Source of the DNA: Macrosoma leucophasiata
Taxonomy: Eukaryota > Arthropoda > Insecta > Lepidoptera > Hedylidae
Assembly: GCA_036365455.1 (NCBI GenBank)
Contig: JAWQUS010000016.1
Coordinates: 14,531,001-14,595,000, forward strand
Direction: 5' to 3'
Length of the DNA: 64,000 bases
Program-made: the position numbers and the translations under genes
The notes under the pieces: model-generated
Databases searched by the model: none
The model's input: only the letters and a program-made list of their open reading frames with translations
What the model was told of the DNA's origin: nothing
Shown here: positions 1 through 10,324 of the stretch, in pieces
Position numbering within the stretch: position 1 is the stretch's first letter
Layout of the letters: every line of letters begins with the position of its first letter

Positions 1-189
1 AAAAAAGGTACTATTAAAAATATATAATGGAACGAATAACTATGGAACCAGAGAGAAACCGCTCATATTACTCAAAAGAGTTTACGAGATCTAAAAGTTA
101 TCATCCCCAAAGAATTAACAAAAAAATCGATTTTACAGTTCTTACTGTATTCAGCAACAAAATCGATTGCACGTATCTTATAATAGAGT
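1..189. other. Flank without recognised feature
   Basis: AT-rich sequence before the left arm of the long inverted-repeat element. I see no open frame or repeat in it. Confidence 0.5.
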
Positions 190-537
190 AAGATCCCAGA
201 GCGATAAGACACAACTTATTTTCTAAAGCATAGAACTTTCGGTTCTAAGTAGTCTCTCGTGTACTTTTTAATACCTGTACGCTTGTGGAGTTGGCTCGGT
301 GACACCTGCGCAGGTACCAGGTGAGAAAGGTAACTAAAAGTCAGAGTTACTTAAGTTAAATTTAAATGACTGATTTTTATATATATTTTGTAGAATATTA
401 CTCTGAAGTAATATCAAAAAAGTCAGACGCTTTCCATGCGCCAGAACTTTTGTCAGACGCTTTAAAGCTCTACAAAAATAAATGAACTTAATTTATTTTT
501 AAATGTCTGATTATTATATATGTTATTCAAATAAATA
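190..537 (+). repeat. Left inverted arm of 1.9-kb element
   Basis: It pairs with 1774-2122 over its whole length with few mismatches. Key shared blocks are acctgcgcaggtaccaggtg (about 305-324) and the stretch ending ttattcaaataaata at 537. Confidence 0.85.
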
Positions 538-677
538 GGTGACGCTAAACGTCAAATGTTTATCTCAGAGTGTGAATTGGATATAAGCAGGTTTGAAAAA
601 AGTATTAAAAAAAACACCAATGGAAAACTTTACAATGGATTATAAAAAAAAAAAAGAAAACGAAAGTAGGTAGTAAA

Positions 678-840
678 GTGCAAGAAGTACGGATTCAAAG
701 AGATTTTTTTGGGCGTGTACTTGGCATATCTATAGATCATAAAGTAGATATGGCCAAAATTCTATCCTATTCTATTACTCCAGTGCCATTATCCATGTGC
801 CATATTGATGGAGCCATTGGTAAAACTCAGAAATCAACCT
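678..840 (+). pseudogene. Transposon-type protein, N-proximal fragment
   Basis: The frame reads VRIQRDFFGRVLGISIDHK... and on to LCHIDG-like SMCHIDGAIGKTQKS. From memory, this block (RD-FGR-LG, then LSY--TPVP-S-CHIDG-I-KT-KS) occurs in many uncharacterised, transposon-associated arthropod proteins; no enzymatic role is assigned here. The apparent start at 678 is GTG, so it is not a real start: the frame is the remnant of a longer protein. It is broken off at 840 by an inserted poly-T-led block and resumes at about 1282 with the same reading sense (KS, then LMKSLEKGLE). Being inside the long inverted arms, it is probably cargo or the former transposase of that element. Confidence 0.55.
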
Positions 841-1281
841 TTTTTTTTTTTTTTTTTTTTTATTGTTATGGCATCGCTTTTACGCATATTGCCAGTGTCA
901 AGTAAAACGATATTTCGTATTTATTTGTGCAGCGTAAAAGTTAGTATAATATAGTCACAGTCATCAAGTATAATATGTAAGTATCAAGTATATAAGTTAT
1001 CAAGTATAATATGTCAGTCAAGTGAGTTACAGTCAAGTAATTCGAGTAAAGCGATGGCTACTTTACCAGAACATTTACAATGAAGTTTTGGAGGCAACCT
1101 GAAAGGTCGTGTTTTCGCACTGTTATTCTATTTCACTATACACGGGCACTGTAATAAACCTATATCAAACAAAATGCCACCAACTTTATTCAATATAACT
1201 TCAAAATACACCAAGAAAATGAAATAAAATAAGAGCACCATACGCCTCTTTCAAGGTTCCCGCCAAAAAACTCGAAATCAA
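829..1281 (-). mobile_element. Poly(A)-tailed retroposed insert, minus orientation
   Basis: The sequence aaatcaacctt occurs at about 830-840 and again at about 1274-1284, bracketing roughly 430 bp. The insert begins on the plus strand with a run of about 21 T, i.e. a poly(A) tail on the minus strand. Short duplication plus poly(A) tail is the signature of LINE-mediated insertion. The insert interrupts the coding frame between 678-840 and 1282-1640. I do not recognise the inserted sequence as any SINE present elsewhere in the window; a processed transcript copy is possible. Confidence 0.7.
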
Positions 1282-1640
1282 CCTTAATGAAGTCCTTAGA
1301 AAAAGGTTTAGAGCACAATCCACCTGATCGAACAGATATTTTATTGATTGATGTTTTTTTTTTTACTACATACTATGAAAAATGTCCCGAAAACTTTTGG
1401 AGCTATTTCAAAAAAAATGCTGCTAATGGTAATACAACTCAAAGCGACAAGATACGACGTTATTATTGATCAATACTTCTCTCCTTCGATTAAAGATTAC
1501 GAAAGATCTCTCCGCCAAGAATCTACACAACTGGATTTTAATATTGCTGCTCCCGATCAAATTAGACCGTCTGATTTCTTAAAAGAACTCAAAAACATCC
1601 ATTTTATAAATATGAAATTGAAAGCAGTAAGTATTTTTCA
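1282..1640 (+). pseudogene. Transposon-type protein, C-proximal fragment
   Basis: This continues the protein interrupted at 840. It reads SLEKGLEHNPPDRTDILLID, then after a frameshift near a T-run at 1352-1361 continues FLHTMKNVPKTFGAISK, YDVIIDQYFSPSIKDYERSL and PDQIRPSDFLKELKNI. The order (LLIDG-FLLHT, P-TFG, D-Y-SPSIKD-ER, RP-DFL--L-N) matches the same uncharacterised transposon-associated protein type as the upstream piece. The match fades at about 1640, before the right arm. Frameshift and insertion make it non-functional. Family assignment rests on recalled motifs only. Confidence 0.6.
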
Positions 1641-1773
1641 AATATTAAGGTATTTTACTCTGAGGCGCATGCGCATAGTGCTCTCGCGCTCATACTCATA
1701 GTTGAGTAATTTTTGTGTTTAGGGGATGTTTGGTCATTACAATTTGTCTGACTGATTAAATATAACTTGGTAA

Positions 1774-2122
1774 TATTTATTTGAATAACATATATAAAAA
1801 TCAGACATTTAAAAATAAATTAAGTTCATTTATTTTTTGTAGAGCTTTAAAGCGTCTGACAAAAGTTCTGGCGCATGGAAAGCGTCTGACTTTTTTGATA
1901 TTACTTCAGAGTAATATTCTACAAAATATATATAAAAATCAGTCATTTAAATTTGACTTAAGTAACTCTGATTTTTAGTTACCTTTCTCACCTGGTACCT
2001 GCGCAGGTGTCACCGAGCCAACTCCACAAGCGTACAGGTATTAAAAAGTACACGAGAGACTACTTAGAACCGAAAGTTCTATGCTTTAGAAAATAAGTTG
2101 TGTCTTATCGGTCTGGGATCTT
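1774..2122 (-). repeat. Right inverted arm of 1.9-kb element
   Basis: Reverse complement of the left arm. Mismatches are scattered and few, so the arms are either young or kept alike by conversion. A transcript across both arms would fold into a long double-stranded RNA. Confidence 0.85.
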
Positions 2123-2473
2123 GGACTATAATTTCGATTCTTATATAACTAATATTGAATAGGGCACATTCAGGGACGAATTGTGTTTAGTGATATCGTT
2201 CACACTTTATATGTATCATGGGTTTCTTGCTCTATTGATTACGCAGACAGTCGAGTGTGAGAAATAGTTAAAAGACAGAAAGTTTTGATACGTCTCTCGA
2301 CGAAAACTTTGTTATTGGAGTTTCTCATATTGCATTATCCCCGTTCTGTTTACAGCGTAATTGCTTACACTGCGTTGGCTTCATCAGATACACAAATCGA
2401 GAGGTGAATGAACTAGAAAAACAAGCTGTAAAAACAAAGCTCGCGTAAAAGTTATGTCGCTATAAAGATCTTT
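2123..2473. other. Gap between two transposons, nothing recognised
   Basis: AT-rich, no long open frame and no repeat I can match elsewhere in the window. Confidence 0.5.
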
Positions 2474-2481
2474 TATCAATT

Positions 2482-4130
2482 CGCTCATTCGGTGCAACAT
2501 TGGCGTAATTATATATTTTGTGATTTTTCAGGAGAGGGAAATAAAGATTGGATTTATTTTGGTTTTCAAATGGTATTAAGAAGCACTGAAATATATAGGA
2601 ATTAATTATCGTAAAAAATTAGCACACTTGTGTATTTTTCGTATATAATTACAGCATTTAGATATTATTAATATTATTTACGTAATTAATATTTTTTTAT
2701 TATGATAACTGCATTTGTGTCATTGTTTCATCAGAATTTGTGATTTAACTACTATATTGACCATACAAAATTAACTACTTTATGCCAAAATAAAACCAAT
2801 TATGTTTAAATCAACTTCTGTATTTATTTGGGTATCTTTAACATTTTGTAATAAAAACAGCCTAAGAAAATATTAATACTTAGTTTAAAAAAAAGGTACT
2901 AATACATTATTAATAGTATATTTCAGTCTCAAAAAGTCTTATCCGAACAAGGAGGTTTCATTGTTTTTGCAAGACAAGTTTTACCAGTGCGAGATATACG
3001 AGTTTATTGCTTTCCTGAGTTTTTTTTTCTTCTTCCAGTCTCCATAATTCCTTGTTATTTTCATTCGATTTATATTAGACGATAAGTTACTATTTTCTAT
3101 GATAGATGGAGTATTATTTGTTGGTGCATCTCTGCTAGACATTATTGCTGGTGAAGAAACGTCTCGTGTCGTATCATTACATTGTTCTATTGTAAGGTTA
3201 TTTGGTACCAAAATTGACTGACTAACTATTGTAGCATTCGAATTAGCATCATTGAAAGCCAATGAATTAGAGGAACTGGATGAAGTAGAACTTGAAGAAG
3301 AACATCTACGATAACGCTTTTGTTTTTCAGGGCGATACTCATCACCACTGTCACCAGGTGAGAAGTCCTTATCCGAATGTTCTTGATTAATATTGTTATA
3401 CGTTATATTGTTAACCGAATCATTCTGAACTGTCAACGAATGAGTTTCAGAGACTCGGGCGTAAGTAGAATTACTCGATGATGACGAACTAGATGATGAT
3501 GGAGAGGAACTGCTTGAGCTTGAGGAAGATATTTTGCGATCACCAGTAGTTTTACTGGCTTCTGGTATATTTTGGTAATCTGTATGTGTGGTTTCCAGAC
3601 TGAGATCAATGTTTCCTGAAACACAAAGTACTTTATTGTTTCTGAAAAGTTACAAATAATTTCAAACACAATATCACAATTACACAAATTTATACGTCCT
3701 CAGTTTAATAAGAATTATAAAAGTTGGAGTTACAACGTCATAATTACCATTAATATTTCATTGTTGCAATAAATAGTTACAAAAATCGCAACAACAATGT
3801 CTTAATTGTAAAAAATGTGACGTTGTTCCACCAGAACTCCACAGAAATATAAAATAAATATGTCATAATTACCGTTACGTCGATGTAGCACTCAAACACG
3901 TTCATACTCAGCGGGGCTCCCCGCGCAACTGACCAATGTGACGATGTGTCGTCAGGAAGTTTACCATTTCCTGTCATTGGAATAACGACATTAATTATCT
4001 ATCTAAAAATATCCCAAAATACAATTCTGTCGATATTTCTCCGAGCGTAATTAGTCTTTACGCGAGTTGTGGCATACTTATCTCGTTTTTGGAAAAAAGT
4101 GTAATTTCGCCAATGTTGCACCGAATGAGC
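2482..4130 (-). mobile_element. Internally deleted TIR transposon with AATT flanks
   Basis: The left end cgctcattcggtgcaacatt (2482 on) is matched in inverse orientation by aatgttgcaccgaatgagcg ending at 4130. Both sides are flanked by AATT (2478-2481 and 4131-4134), read as a 4-bp target duplication, although AATT is self-complementary and could belong to the TIR. The interior carries only the N-terminal exon of a gene on the minus strand; the rest of the expected protein is absent. It is therefore a non-autonomous deletion derivative, apparently of the same superfamily as the 5.4-kb element at 40.6-46.0 kb. Confidence 0.75.
2931..3615 (-). pseudogene. N-terminal exon of a transposase-like protein, truncated
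   Basis: On the minus strand a splice acceptor tttgtgtttcag precedes 3615. The frame then runs NIDLSLETTHTDYQ, through a serine tract (about 3475-3530), SGDEYRPEKQKRYRR, a second serine tract and ITRNYGDWKKKKKLRK. A one-base frameshift near 2992-3003 breaks it; in the next frame ISRTGKTCLAK and CSDK follow before a stop near 2931. The start often assigned at 3436 is a TTG inside the open frame, not a true start. The serine-rich acidic N-terminus followed by a basic patch and YIS-RTGK matches the layout of the protein at 41707-44244 (YITKTGK). Everything after the first cysteine motif is missing. Relation to that family is inference from the shared layout. Confidence 0.65.
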
Positions 4131-4134
4131 GAAT

Positions 4135-4701
4135 TTTACTTACTTAATTTCTCAGTATGAACTGAACTTTTTGAATGGTGTTTAAACATTTGCCTGTCAT
4201 TACATCGTTAATAAAAAATATGTCATGCATTCCAATTAACGTATTTACAATATACTGCATATTTTTATAGTTCAATATATGAAACCGTTTTACCAAAAGC
4301 AGACACACATATATTTTATTTTCACATTCACAATGTGAACGTAATTATCTAATGTTTTTTTTTTATTTATTTGATGTATTTTTATACACTGTATAAAAAA
4401 TAGCATTCTGCACTCTTTTTCCATACTATAGGTAACCGAGTCAAATTTCATATTCCAGAGTTTATTTTCGTAAAAAAGGGTACAAAGTTCTTACTTCACG
4501 TATAAGTGTACATATTACGGTAAAGTGACATAATAACACTAAGTAAATTAATTAAATAAACAAAGGCTGTGTTCCAAAAACAAAGTGATACAAAAAATTG
4601 TTTAGATTTTTTTCTAATAAAATACCTATAACTAAGACAATTGCAAACTTACATAATACCTACTATTATTAGTATAATGTAACGTATAATACCTACTTAC
4701 G
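4135..4701. other. AT-rich spacer
   Basis: No coding frame or matching repeat seen. Confidence 0.5.
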
Positions 4702-4703
4702 TA

Positions 4704-4853
4704 GTTACCCTTTGTCCTTAGATAATTTGAACCAATGAAAAACCAGCGTTACTATTTTTCGAATAAGAGAAAAGATATCAAATTCCGTCTGAATTTGATA
4801 AGTATTTCTATCTTATTTGAAGTGATCCAAATTATTTAAGGACAAAGGGTAAC
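4704..4853. mobile_element. 150-bp MITE with TA target duplication
   Basis: The ends gttaccctttgtccttagat and its inverse (aaggacaaagggtaac) form roughly 27-bp TIRs with an indel, flanked by TA on both sides (4702-4703 and 4854-4855). A second nested hairpin (gatatcaaattc / gaatttgata) lies in the middle. TA flanks suggest mobilisation by a Tc1/mariner-type transposase. Confidence 0.8.
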
Positions 4854-4855
4854 TA

Positions 4856-5538
4856 ATAGTAAGCTATGAATAATAAATTTAATTCATCATTCATAAAAAC
4901 ATATCATAATGCTCATCTACGATATGTATTTACGAGTTCATTGTTTATTCATGAAATACTACCAATAGTATTTCAATGACAATATCAAGAAAATGTGACC
5001 AAGCAAACAGATCGATTCAACTGCATGACTGCAAACTAAACTTCTCACTTCCCTCTAACTCACTGTCATTTCCGAAACCGACCCACGATATGAGATGCCG
5101 GGGGAACTTAAATCGCGACAATTTCCATTTATATAGCTGTCATAAGCCATGTTCCGTGGCTTTGTCTGGATATTATATAGTTCCTTGCTTCGAACTTATT
5201 TTGTCTTCCGAGTCGCAGTCTCGCTCCGTACTATTGTTTTCTATTTGTTCTTTCACAAAAGGCAATGGAAAATGATTGTGCAGCGAAGTTTTCAATATAC
5301 TTTTCAAAATGTTATGCAAATGTTTTAAAATAATGTATTATGAAGTGTAGAGAATATCTTCTTCGGTAGTTCAACAATTATTTTATTGTAAAGTTACCGT
5401 TGTGTTGTTTGTTTTTATTTTTAATTTTATAGATAAGTTCCAGTCGAATAATTTTGTTGGTTCGTTACGATAGTTTCTCGTTGAATTCGTTTGTTTCAAA
5501 GTGAGTTAGTTCAATTATAGTGTTAATTAATTAAAATA
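4856..5538. other. Non-repetitive stretch, no gene called
   Basis: A 99-codon plus-strand frame at 4976-5275 has no recognisable motif and I do not call it. TATA-like tatatag sits at about 5172-5178 but nothing else supports a promoter. Confidence 0.4.
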
Positions 5539-5552
5539 ATAATAATAATTAA

Positions 5553-6307
5553 TTTGGGGGCAGAGCAGCTTGTGGCGAGCTGTTGGTGAATAGCAACACC
5601 ACCCCCTACCATCATCTCGAGTTCCTCCGAGAAAACTGGGCTCCGCCTTGTCCGCCACACAGAGGTACGGCCGGACAGAGCATCAGGTCTCTCACCTCTG
5701 GCTTGCCTTCATTGGCTGGTCAGAGTGGGGCGCTAGAGGTATGCAGAAATTTGGATAATAGGCTGTTGTCTAAATTTCTGCAAGAGCCATACACTCGGGG
5801 GTGGAAGTGTCTAAAGGCATAATAGCAAGGAAGCCCGCTCCGAGCTAGAGATTACTCGCTCGTGATGGTGAAACCGGGGCCACACCTCTCGACACCCCCA
5901 GCCTCTCTCAACAGTGTTGTCGACCATCGGGTTGGCTGTTTGGGGGGCCCACCAAGGAGAGGCGAGTCACCACCTGCCTAATGTAGGATTCGATAATGTG
6001 AGATGTTGAATATAGGCAGGTGCCGGATCTCACTCCATAGGCCCAGCCAGCTAGTCCCCCCAGTTCACCCACATAGCCCAAAGTTTGGCAAATCACTTTT
6101 CATTACAATAGTCCCATTATATTCTGCGGGGTTTGTCTGTGTCTGTATTAACTATTGATGCAGCCAGAGAGAGGTCCCGCCGAATATAACCCATTACAAA
6201 GTAGATCAAAATTCTCGAAAGGGCCTCTACGTGTTGGACTTCCCATGTCCCCGCGCAAGCCTGACAAAGGTCCGGGGTTCAAATTGGACCCCGTGCTGAC
6301 GAGAGAC
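5553..6307 (+). mobile_element. GC-rich retroposed block with 14-bp target duplication
   Basis: A 755-bp block, far richer in G and C than its surroundings, is bracketed by ataataataattaa (5539-5552 and 6308-6321). No poly(A) is present; the duplicated sequence is itself a TAA-type repeat, as found at the 3' ends of some I-, R1- and Jockey-like LINEs. Open frames inside are short. The likeliest reading is a truncated or non-autonomous LINE 5' untranslated region or LTR-less retroposon inserted in plus orientation. I cannot name the family. Confidence 0.6.
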
Positions 6308-6321
6308 ATAATAATAATTAA

Positions 6322-6633
6322 AATAGTGTTAATTTGTTTGTTTTAGAGTGAGGTTGTATTATTATTCCATACATTATTATTATTATTTCTATCATATTTC
6401 AGAAATAAATTGGACAATTGCAGAAACGATAATGCTGATGACTCGTTTTTCCGTGGCTGAGCAAGATTAACGATTGCACAAATAAATTGACATAATTAAG
6501 TACGAGTAGGTATAGCCATTGCCTATGTATCTACGATAAAAATAAAAAGCGCAAGAGATTTTTAACAACTCCGTTTGTAGTTTTAGAATGTAGTACTTCG
6601 AAAATAATATGTAATACTTCTTACATAAAGACA
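6322..6633. other. AT-rich spacer
   Basis: Contains short TTA/ATT runs near 6360-6392. No gene seen. Confidence 0.5.
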
Positions 6634-6635
6634 TA

Positions 6636-6780
6636 CCCCCTTATTCATAAACGTACATTAGACACGTTTTAGCTATTGAATACTTTGTCTTTGTCAGTTG
6701 CATTGTCAAATGTGTAAGGTAGAAAAGGACATAGAAGACATGAGCAACACTTTAGCTAAAAAACGTTTATAAATAAGGGG
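6636..6780. mobile_element. MITE family M1, copy 1
   Basis: Ends cccccttattcataaacgt and acgtttataaataagggg form imperfect TIRs. Two more copies lie at about 34448-34590 and 39129-39276, sharing the interior gcaacactttagctaaaa. A TA precedes the left end. Confidence 0.85.
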
Positions 6781-7692
6781 AGAAGTAGATAGATAGATCT
6801 ATTCTGACATTATTTTAAGAATATTTGTTGATAATAATTCTGCGATACGTATACCGTCTGTATCAGAAAACTATCTTTCCAAATAACAAGCAATGAAAAA
6901 GAGTATTCTAAAAATGAATATAAGCAAAAATATTCAATTCAATTGCAGCGATATCTACGGGATCGGTATGTGCATTTCCATTTAGATAAGCTCTATGAAA
7001 TTGATTTTTATGAATCCCGGATTAGCATTCCCAGTGAAATCGATGCATTCGTGAACCTCGAATTTTGCAATTCAATTATAATTACCTGTATAATTGGTAT
7101 TTTGCTTTAATTGTATGACTAGTTCAAAGGATTAATTTGGATTCTGGTATGTCAATTTGTTATTTTCAGTAATTTGCATTCATTGATTGTTACAATGAAT
7201 ATCATTATCATGACATGATTATGACACTCATAGTAATAACTAAAACAAACAACAACATAGTGAATAGTGGTTTTAAGTGTCTTACAAGATATATCTTCAT
7301 TGATGTAACCTCTGTTATTGATGGAAAAACTAACCTTTTGATCTTATTAAAATTATATTTGCGGATTTATGCGGGAATATAACTTCCTCTCTTACCCGAC
7401 GAGAGAGGAGTATTGTATATGCAAGAAAATGTAATTTCTACAAAATTTTGTAGATTCTTTTTCGATTGCTGAGCAAGTGCAATATTATAATCGGCATATT
7501 TCAACACGATTGACCACTGTCAGAATTTTTTAAATAATAATAAAATGATAGGTGGCGTTTCTAAAAACTGACAACTTTGTTGACCAGAGGATTCGCAAAA
7601 TCAAAAGTACCTATATTAATTTACTACAAAAAGTACTTTTAATACTTGTGCCTAATATCTTATTTTTTGCAATAACACATGCGAGAAAAATT
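6781..7692. other. AT-rich unique stretch
   Basis: No open frame of note or repeat matched elsewhere in the window. Confidence 0.45.
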
Positions 7693-7802
7693 TAGAAATT
7701 AAAGAAAAAAGGGAAAAAAAAATTGACTTCGGGCAGGAATCAAACCTGCCTCAGGATAACCAGCCAGTCTAATTTTTCTTTCCCTTTTTTCTTTAATTTC
7801 TA
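7693..7802. repeat. Palindromic repeat with tRNA-like core
   Basis: Arms gaaattaaagaaaaaaggga and tccctttttt ctttaatttc (reverse complements) enclose gggcaggaatcaaacctgcc, which reads on the minus strand like a tRNA T-arm with the B-box ggtttgattcc. It resembles a tRNA-headed element folded back on itself. A related head is at 38317-38400, next to a similar tttctttcccttttt block. Confidence 0.6.
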
Positions 7803-8439
7803 CTTTTAATACGTCGGAATCATCGTCTTGTCTTATAATTGGTAACAAAACAAAAAATAAACTTCTGTAATGTACCTTCATAAACTCAACCACTATAAAA
7901 TATACGCGTTTATCTTAATAACAAGTTGTTGCTTGGTCAGCGTATACTTTTAGCACCTTTTTGCCTTAAAGACTTCGAAACTAAACTCTTCCAGTTAAAA
8001 GTTTGAAACGCTGCAAAGAAAGGTCGTTCTAAAGTTTGTTGGTGTTACGCAAAGACGTCAAGCTATTTTTAATGAGATAGATATTGTTACCTGCTGTTAC
8101 TTTCCTTTATAAGATTTTTTGTTGGCAATAATTATAAATGGTTCTTTGAAATTTTGAAACAGGTTTGAAACAACAATATTTGGATTTTGATACTTTTCGT
8201 AAATAGGTGGATTTATTTAAAGTTCTTTGTTGTAATGAGTTTCCGTACCTCTATATGCTTTGAAAACCCAAAAGATTTGTGTTTTTATTCGGTGGGCTTA
8301 GGGTTTGGTGTTAGGTAATGCTTAGTAAAAATCGATATATTATATATATCAAGAAGGCAATCAAACATACGTGAGTTTAAACCAAGATTTATATTTGCAA
8401 GTTTAACTCCAGATTATGATCTTTTTTTTAACTGACTTT
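7803..8439. other. AT-rich spacer
   Basis: Nothing recognised. Confidence 0.45.
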
Positions 8440-8572
8440 TAGCGTAGTAGTAGCAGGCCTCTACTACTATGCTTAAGTGGGAAAGTAAGTGTTATTACTA
8501 CTCAATAGAAGCATCCCAATAGCACTTTCGAAGTTTGATAATGTGCCCGGTGAATGACTGTACCTATGTACA
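8440..8572 (+). mobile_element. Degenerate tRNA-headed SINE (family A)
   Basis: Contains agcgtagtagtagcaggcc near the start and gataatgtgcccggtga near the end, both matching the family A copy at 21205. The B-box region and tail are lost. Confidence 0.6.
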
Positions 8573-8659
8573 AGTCATCTAGGTATTTATTTCATGAGGA
8601 CTGTAACGTGACCCATTACTTACTTACATTAACGAAATTCTATACATAGACATCAGAAA

Positions 8660-8853
8660 TCCCTACTTCTCTACTATTAATATAATAAATGCGAAAGTAA
8701 CTCTGTCTGTCTTTCTGTTACCTTTAAACGTCCAAACGTCTGAATCGATTTTAATGAAATTTGGTACAGAGATAGAGTTGACTTTGAGAAAGAACATAGG
8801 CACATAACTTTTTAAACGACATCCACGCGGACGAATCCGCTGGCAATAGCTAG
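8660..8853 (+). mobile_element. Helitron-like element, family H1
   Basis: Starts tccctact and ends agctag, followed by T, the classical Helitron 3' junction. Interior aactctgtctgtctttctgt and gagttgactttgagaaagaa match the copies at 15173-15352 and, inverted, 14235-14440. Short and non-coding. Confidence 0.75.
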
Positions 8854-9119
8854 TATGATATAAACATTTGAAGGACTTATAATAGTTTTGAACGGTTGAA
8901 TGAACTAATAAAATATTTATTATAACTGAAAAGTTTATTTCGCAAACACAGAACTAAGTTGATTAAAAGATTTATTTAATTAGTGAAGCAGTTATCTTCA
9001 TAAATATCTAACAAGGGCTTGACGATGTCGGGTGGTCTTGTAAATTTGAATTATGTACTTTAGTGTTTTTTGGACAAGAGATCGACAACAATGTGTTTTG
9101 TTTGCAGATTTTTGCTATA

Positions 9120-9192
9120 GGTCATAATTTTGCGTTCGTAATCCCCGAAGGGGAAGACAGAGGTGAATACATGCATACAAGCATTCATTGTT
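9120..9192 (-). mobile_element. SINE family A tail fragment
   Basis: cgtaatccccgaaggggaag and the following gaatacatgcat block match the 3' tail of family A in inverse orientation. Confidence 0.65.
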
Positions 9193-9244
9193 TTTTATAT
9201 TTTTCTTTTAAGAAAGTCGAACTACATCCACTTGTATTGATGGT

Positions 9245-9405
9245 AAAGCTTAAAAAAGGGTGTAGGCACATCTAGGCCTTACATCTACTTGCTGCTAAAT
9301 GACAGTGTTAAGTGTCTTTTTCCTGTCAGATGGTAATTAATGTACGGTTTCGAAATTGCCATCACAGAGACATATAAGTTCAGATTTTAAAAGTGGCAAA
9401 ACTTA
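9245..9405 (+). mobile_element. Degenerate ~290-bp SINE-like repeat (family L)
   Basis: ggtgtaggcac, acttgctgctaaatg and agatggtaattaatgta follow the family L order with many changes; the tail is missing. Confidence 0.55.
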
Positions 9406-9426
9406 TTTAGATGAGTTATTTAAAGT

Positions 9427-10045
9427 CATTCTAGGTACACCACTGACATAGAAAGAAGAGTGCTTGCTGGGAATTGCGTGAATGGAGCGTTGGGTAAGCT
9501 ACTAGAATCTAAACATCTCAGCCAGCGGGCTCGACTAGCCGTACATAATGCTGTACTTACTCCAACGCTTTTATATGGAAGCGAGAGCTGGGTATGCAGG
9601 AAAGAGCATGAAAGTAAGTTGAACGCGGTCGAGATGAGATCTTTGCGCAAGATCTGCGGTGTATCACTCACCGATCGCGTTCGTAATGAAGATGTAAGAA
9701 AGAGTCTTTGTGTGAATGATAGTATCGGTGTAAAAATGAAAAAAGGCATGCTCCGATGGTTCGGGCATATAGAAAGAATGTCGAATGAGCGAATGACTAA
9801 ACAGATATACAATGCGAATGTGGATGGTTGCAGAGGCCCAGGAAGACCAAGGCTGACCTACCATGACCAAATAGGTCGAGTTCTGTCTGATGGTGGGGTC
9901 AAAAGTCTTAGGAATCGGCGTGCATGTATGAAGAGAATGATGAAGGTAGACGAGGCACGAGAGGTTTGTCTGAACCGGGATATCTGGCGCTCTACACTCT
10001 CTGCCTACCCCGTTAGGGACCTTGCGTGAAGATACATTCTATATA
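9427..10045 (+). pseudogene. RTE-type LINE, reverse transcriptase C-terminus and 3' end
   Basis: The open frame (HSRYTTDIERRVLAGN at 9427, ATG-free start; stop near 10027) encodes the C-terminal region of a non-LTR retrotransposon protein. Typical blocks in order are LTPTLLYGSESW, LRKICGVSLTDRVRNEDVR, MLRWFGHIERM, GPGRPRLTYHDQ and NRDIWRS. The reverse transcriptase palm with its catalytic aspartates is absent, so the copy is 5'-truncated, the usual outcome of target-primed integration. The frame is intact for about 200 codons. The 3' untranslated part ends gtgaagatacatt at about 10045. Pieces of the same 3' end recur at 11966, 28963, 32347 and 47443. Assignment to the RTE group rests on recalled motifs. 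Confidence 0.85.
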
Positions 10046-10059
10046 GATGTGTCAGAGCC

Positions 10060-10324
10060 GGGATATCTGGCGACTAAAAGGTAGTCTTATGGAAGTAGGT
10101 ACTGTAATCAAATAAAGATCCTACAGTTTATTTGAAAGTAAGATTCTCAATCTTATTTGATTAATGGTGAGAGAAGCATAAGTTGTTTCGAGAATTTGCT
10201 CATTCAGTGACTTCAGCTAGAGCCTTTGCCAAGTCTGTAGTAAAATATGAACGACTCGCGCGTCATCTTGTCTGTCTATAAAATAATATACTGTTCACCC
10301 GACAATGTTACATACACTAGATAC
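10060..10324. other. AT-rich spacer with short inverted repeats
   Basis: taatcaaataaag near 10107 is mirrored by cttatttgatta near 10152. No gene. Confidence 0.4.

Larger units (their letters stand above)
190..2122. mobile_element. 1.9-kb DNA element with 348-bp terminal inverted arms
   Basis: The left arm (190-537) and right arm (1774-2122) are near-identical reverse complements, starting aagatcccag on the left and ending ctgggatctt on the right. Each arm contains two subterminal copies of a tcagacgcttt motif. The arms enclose a 1.2-kb interior holding two pieces of one transposon-type protein and a secondary insertion. I could not find a convincing target-site duplication next to the arms, so the exact ends are uncertain by a few bases. 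Long arms around a decayed coding core fit a DNA transposon relic; a fold-back element is the alternative. Confidence 0.8.

Noticed and set aside
9426..9870. Minus-strand frames of 128 and 68 codons
   Set aside because: Shadows of the RTE LINE frame.
10190..10215. gaatttgctcattcagtga as a solo TIR of the 2482-4130 element
   Set aside because: Only about 12 of 16 positions agree and no partner end is nearby.
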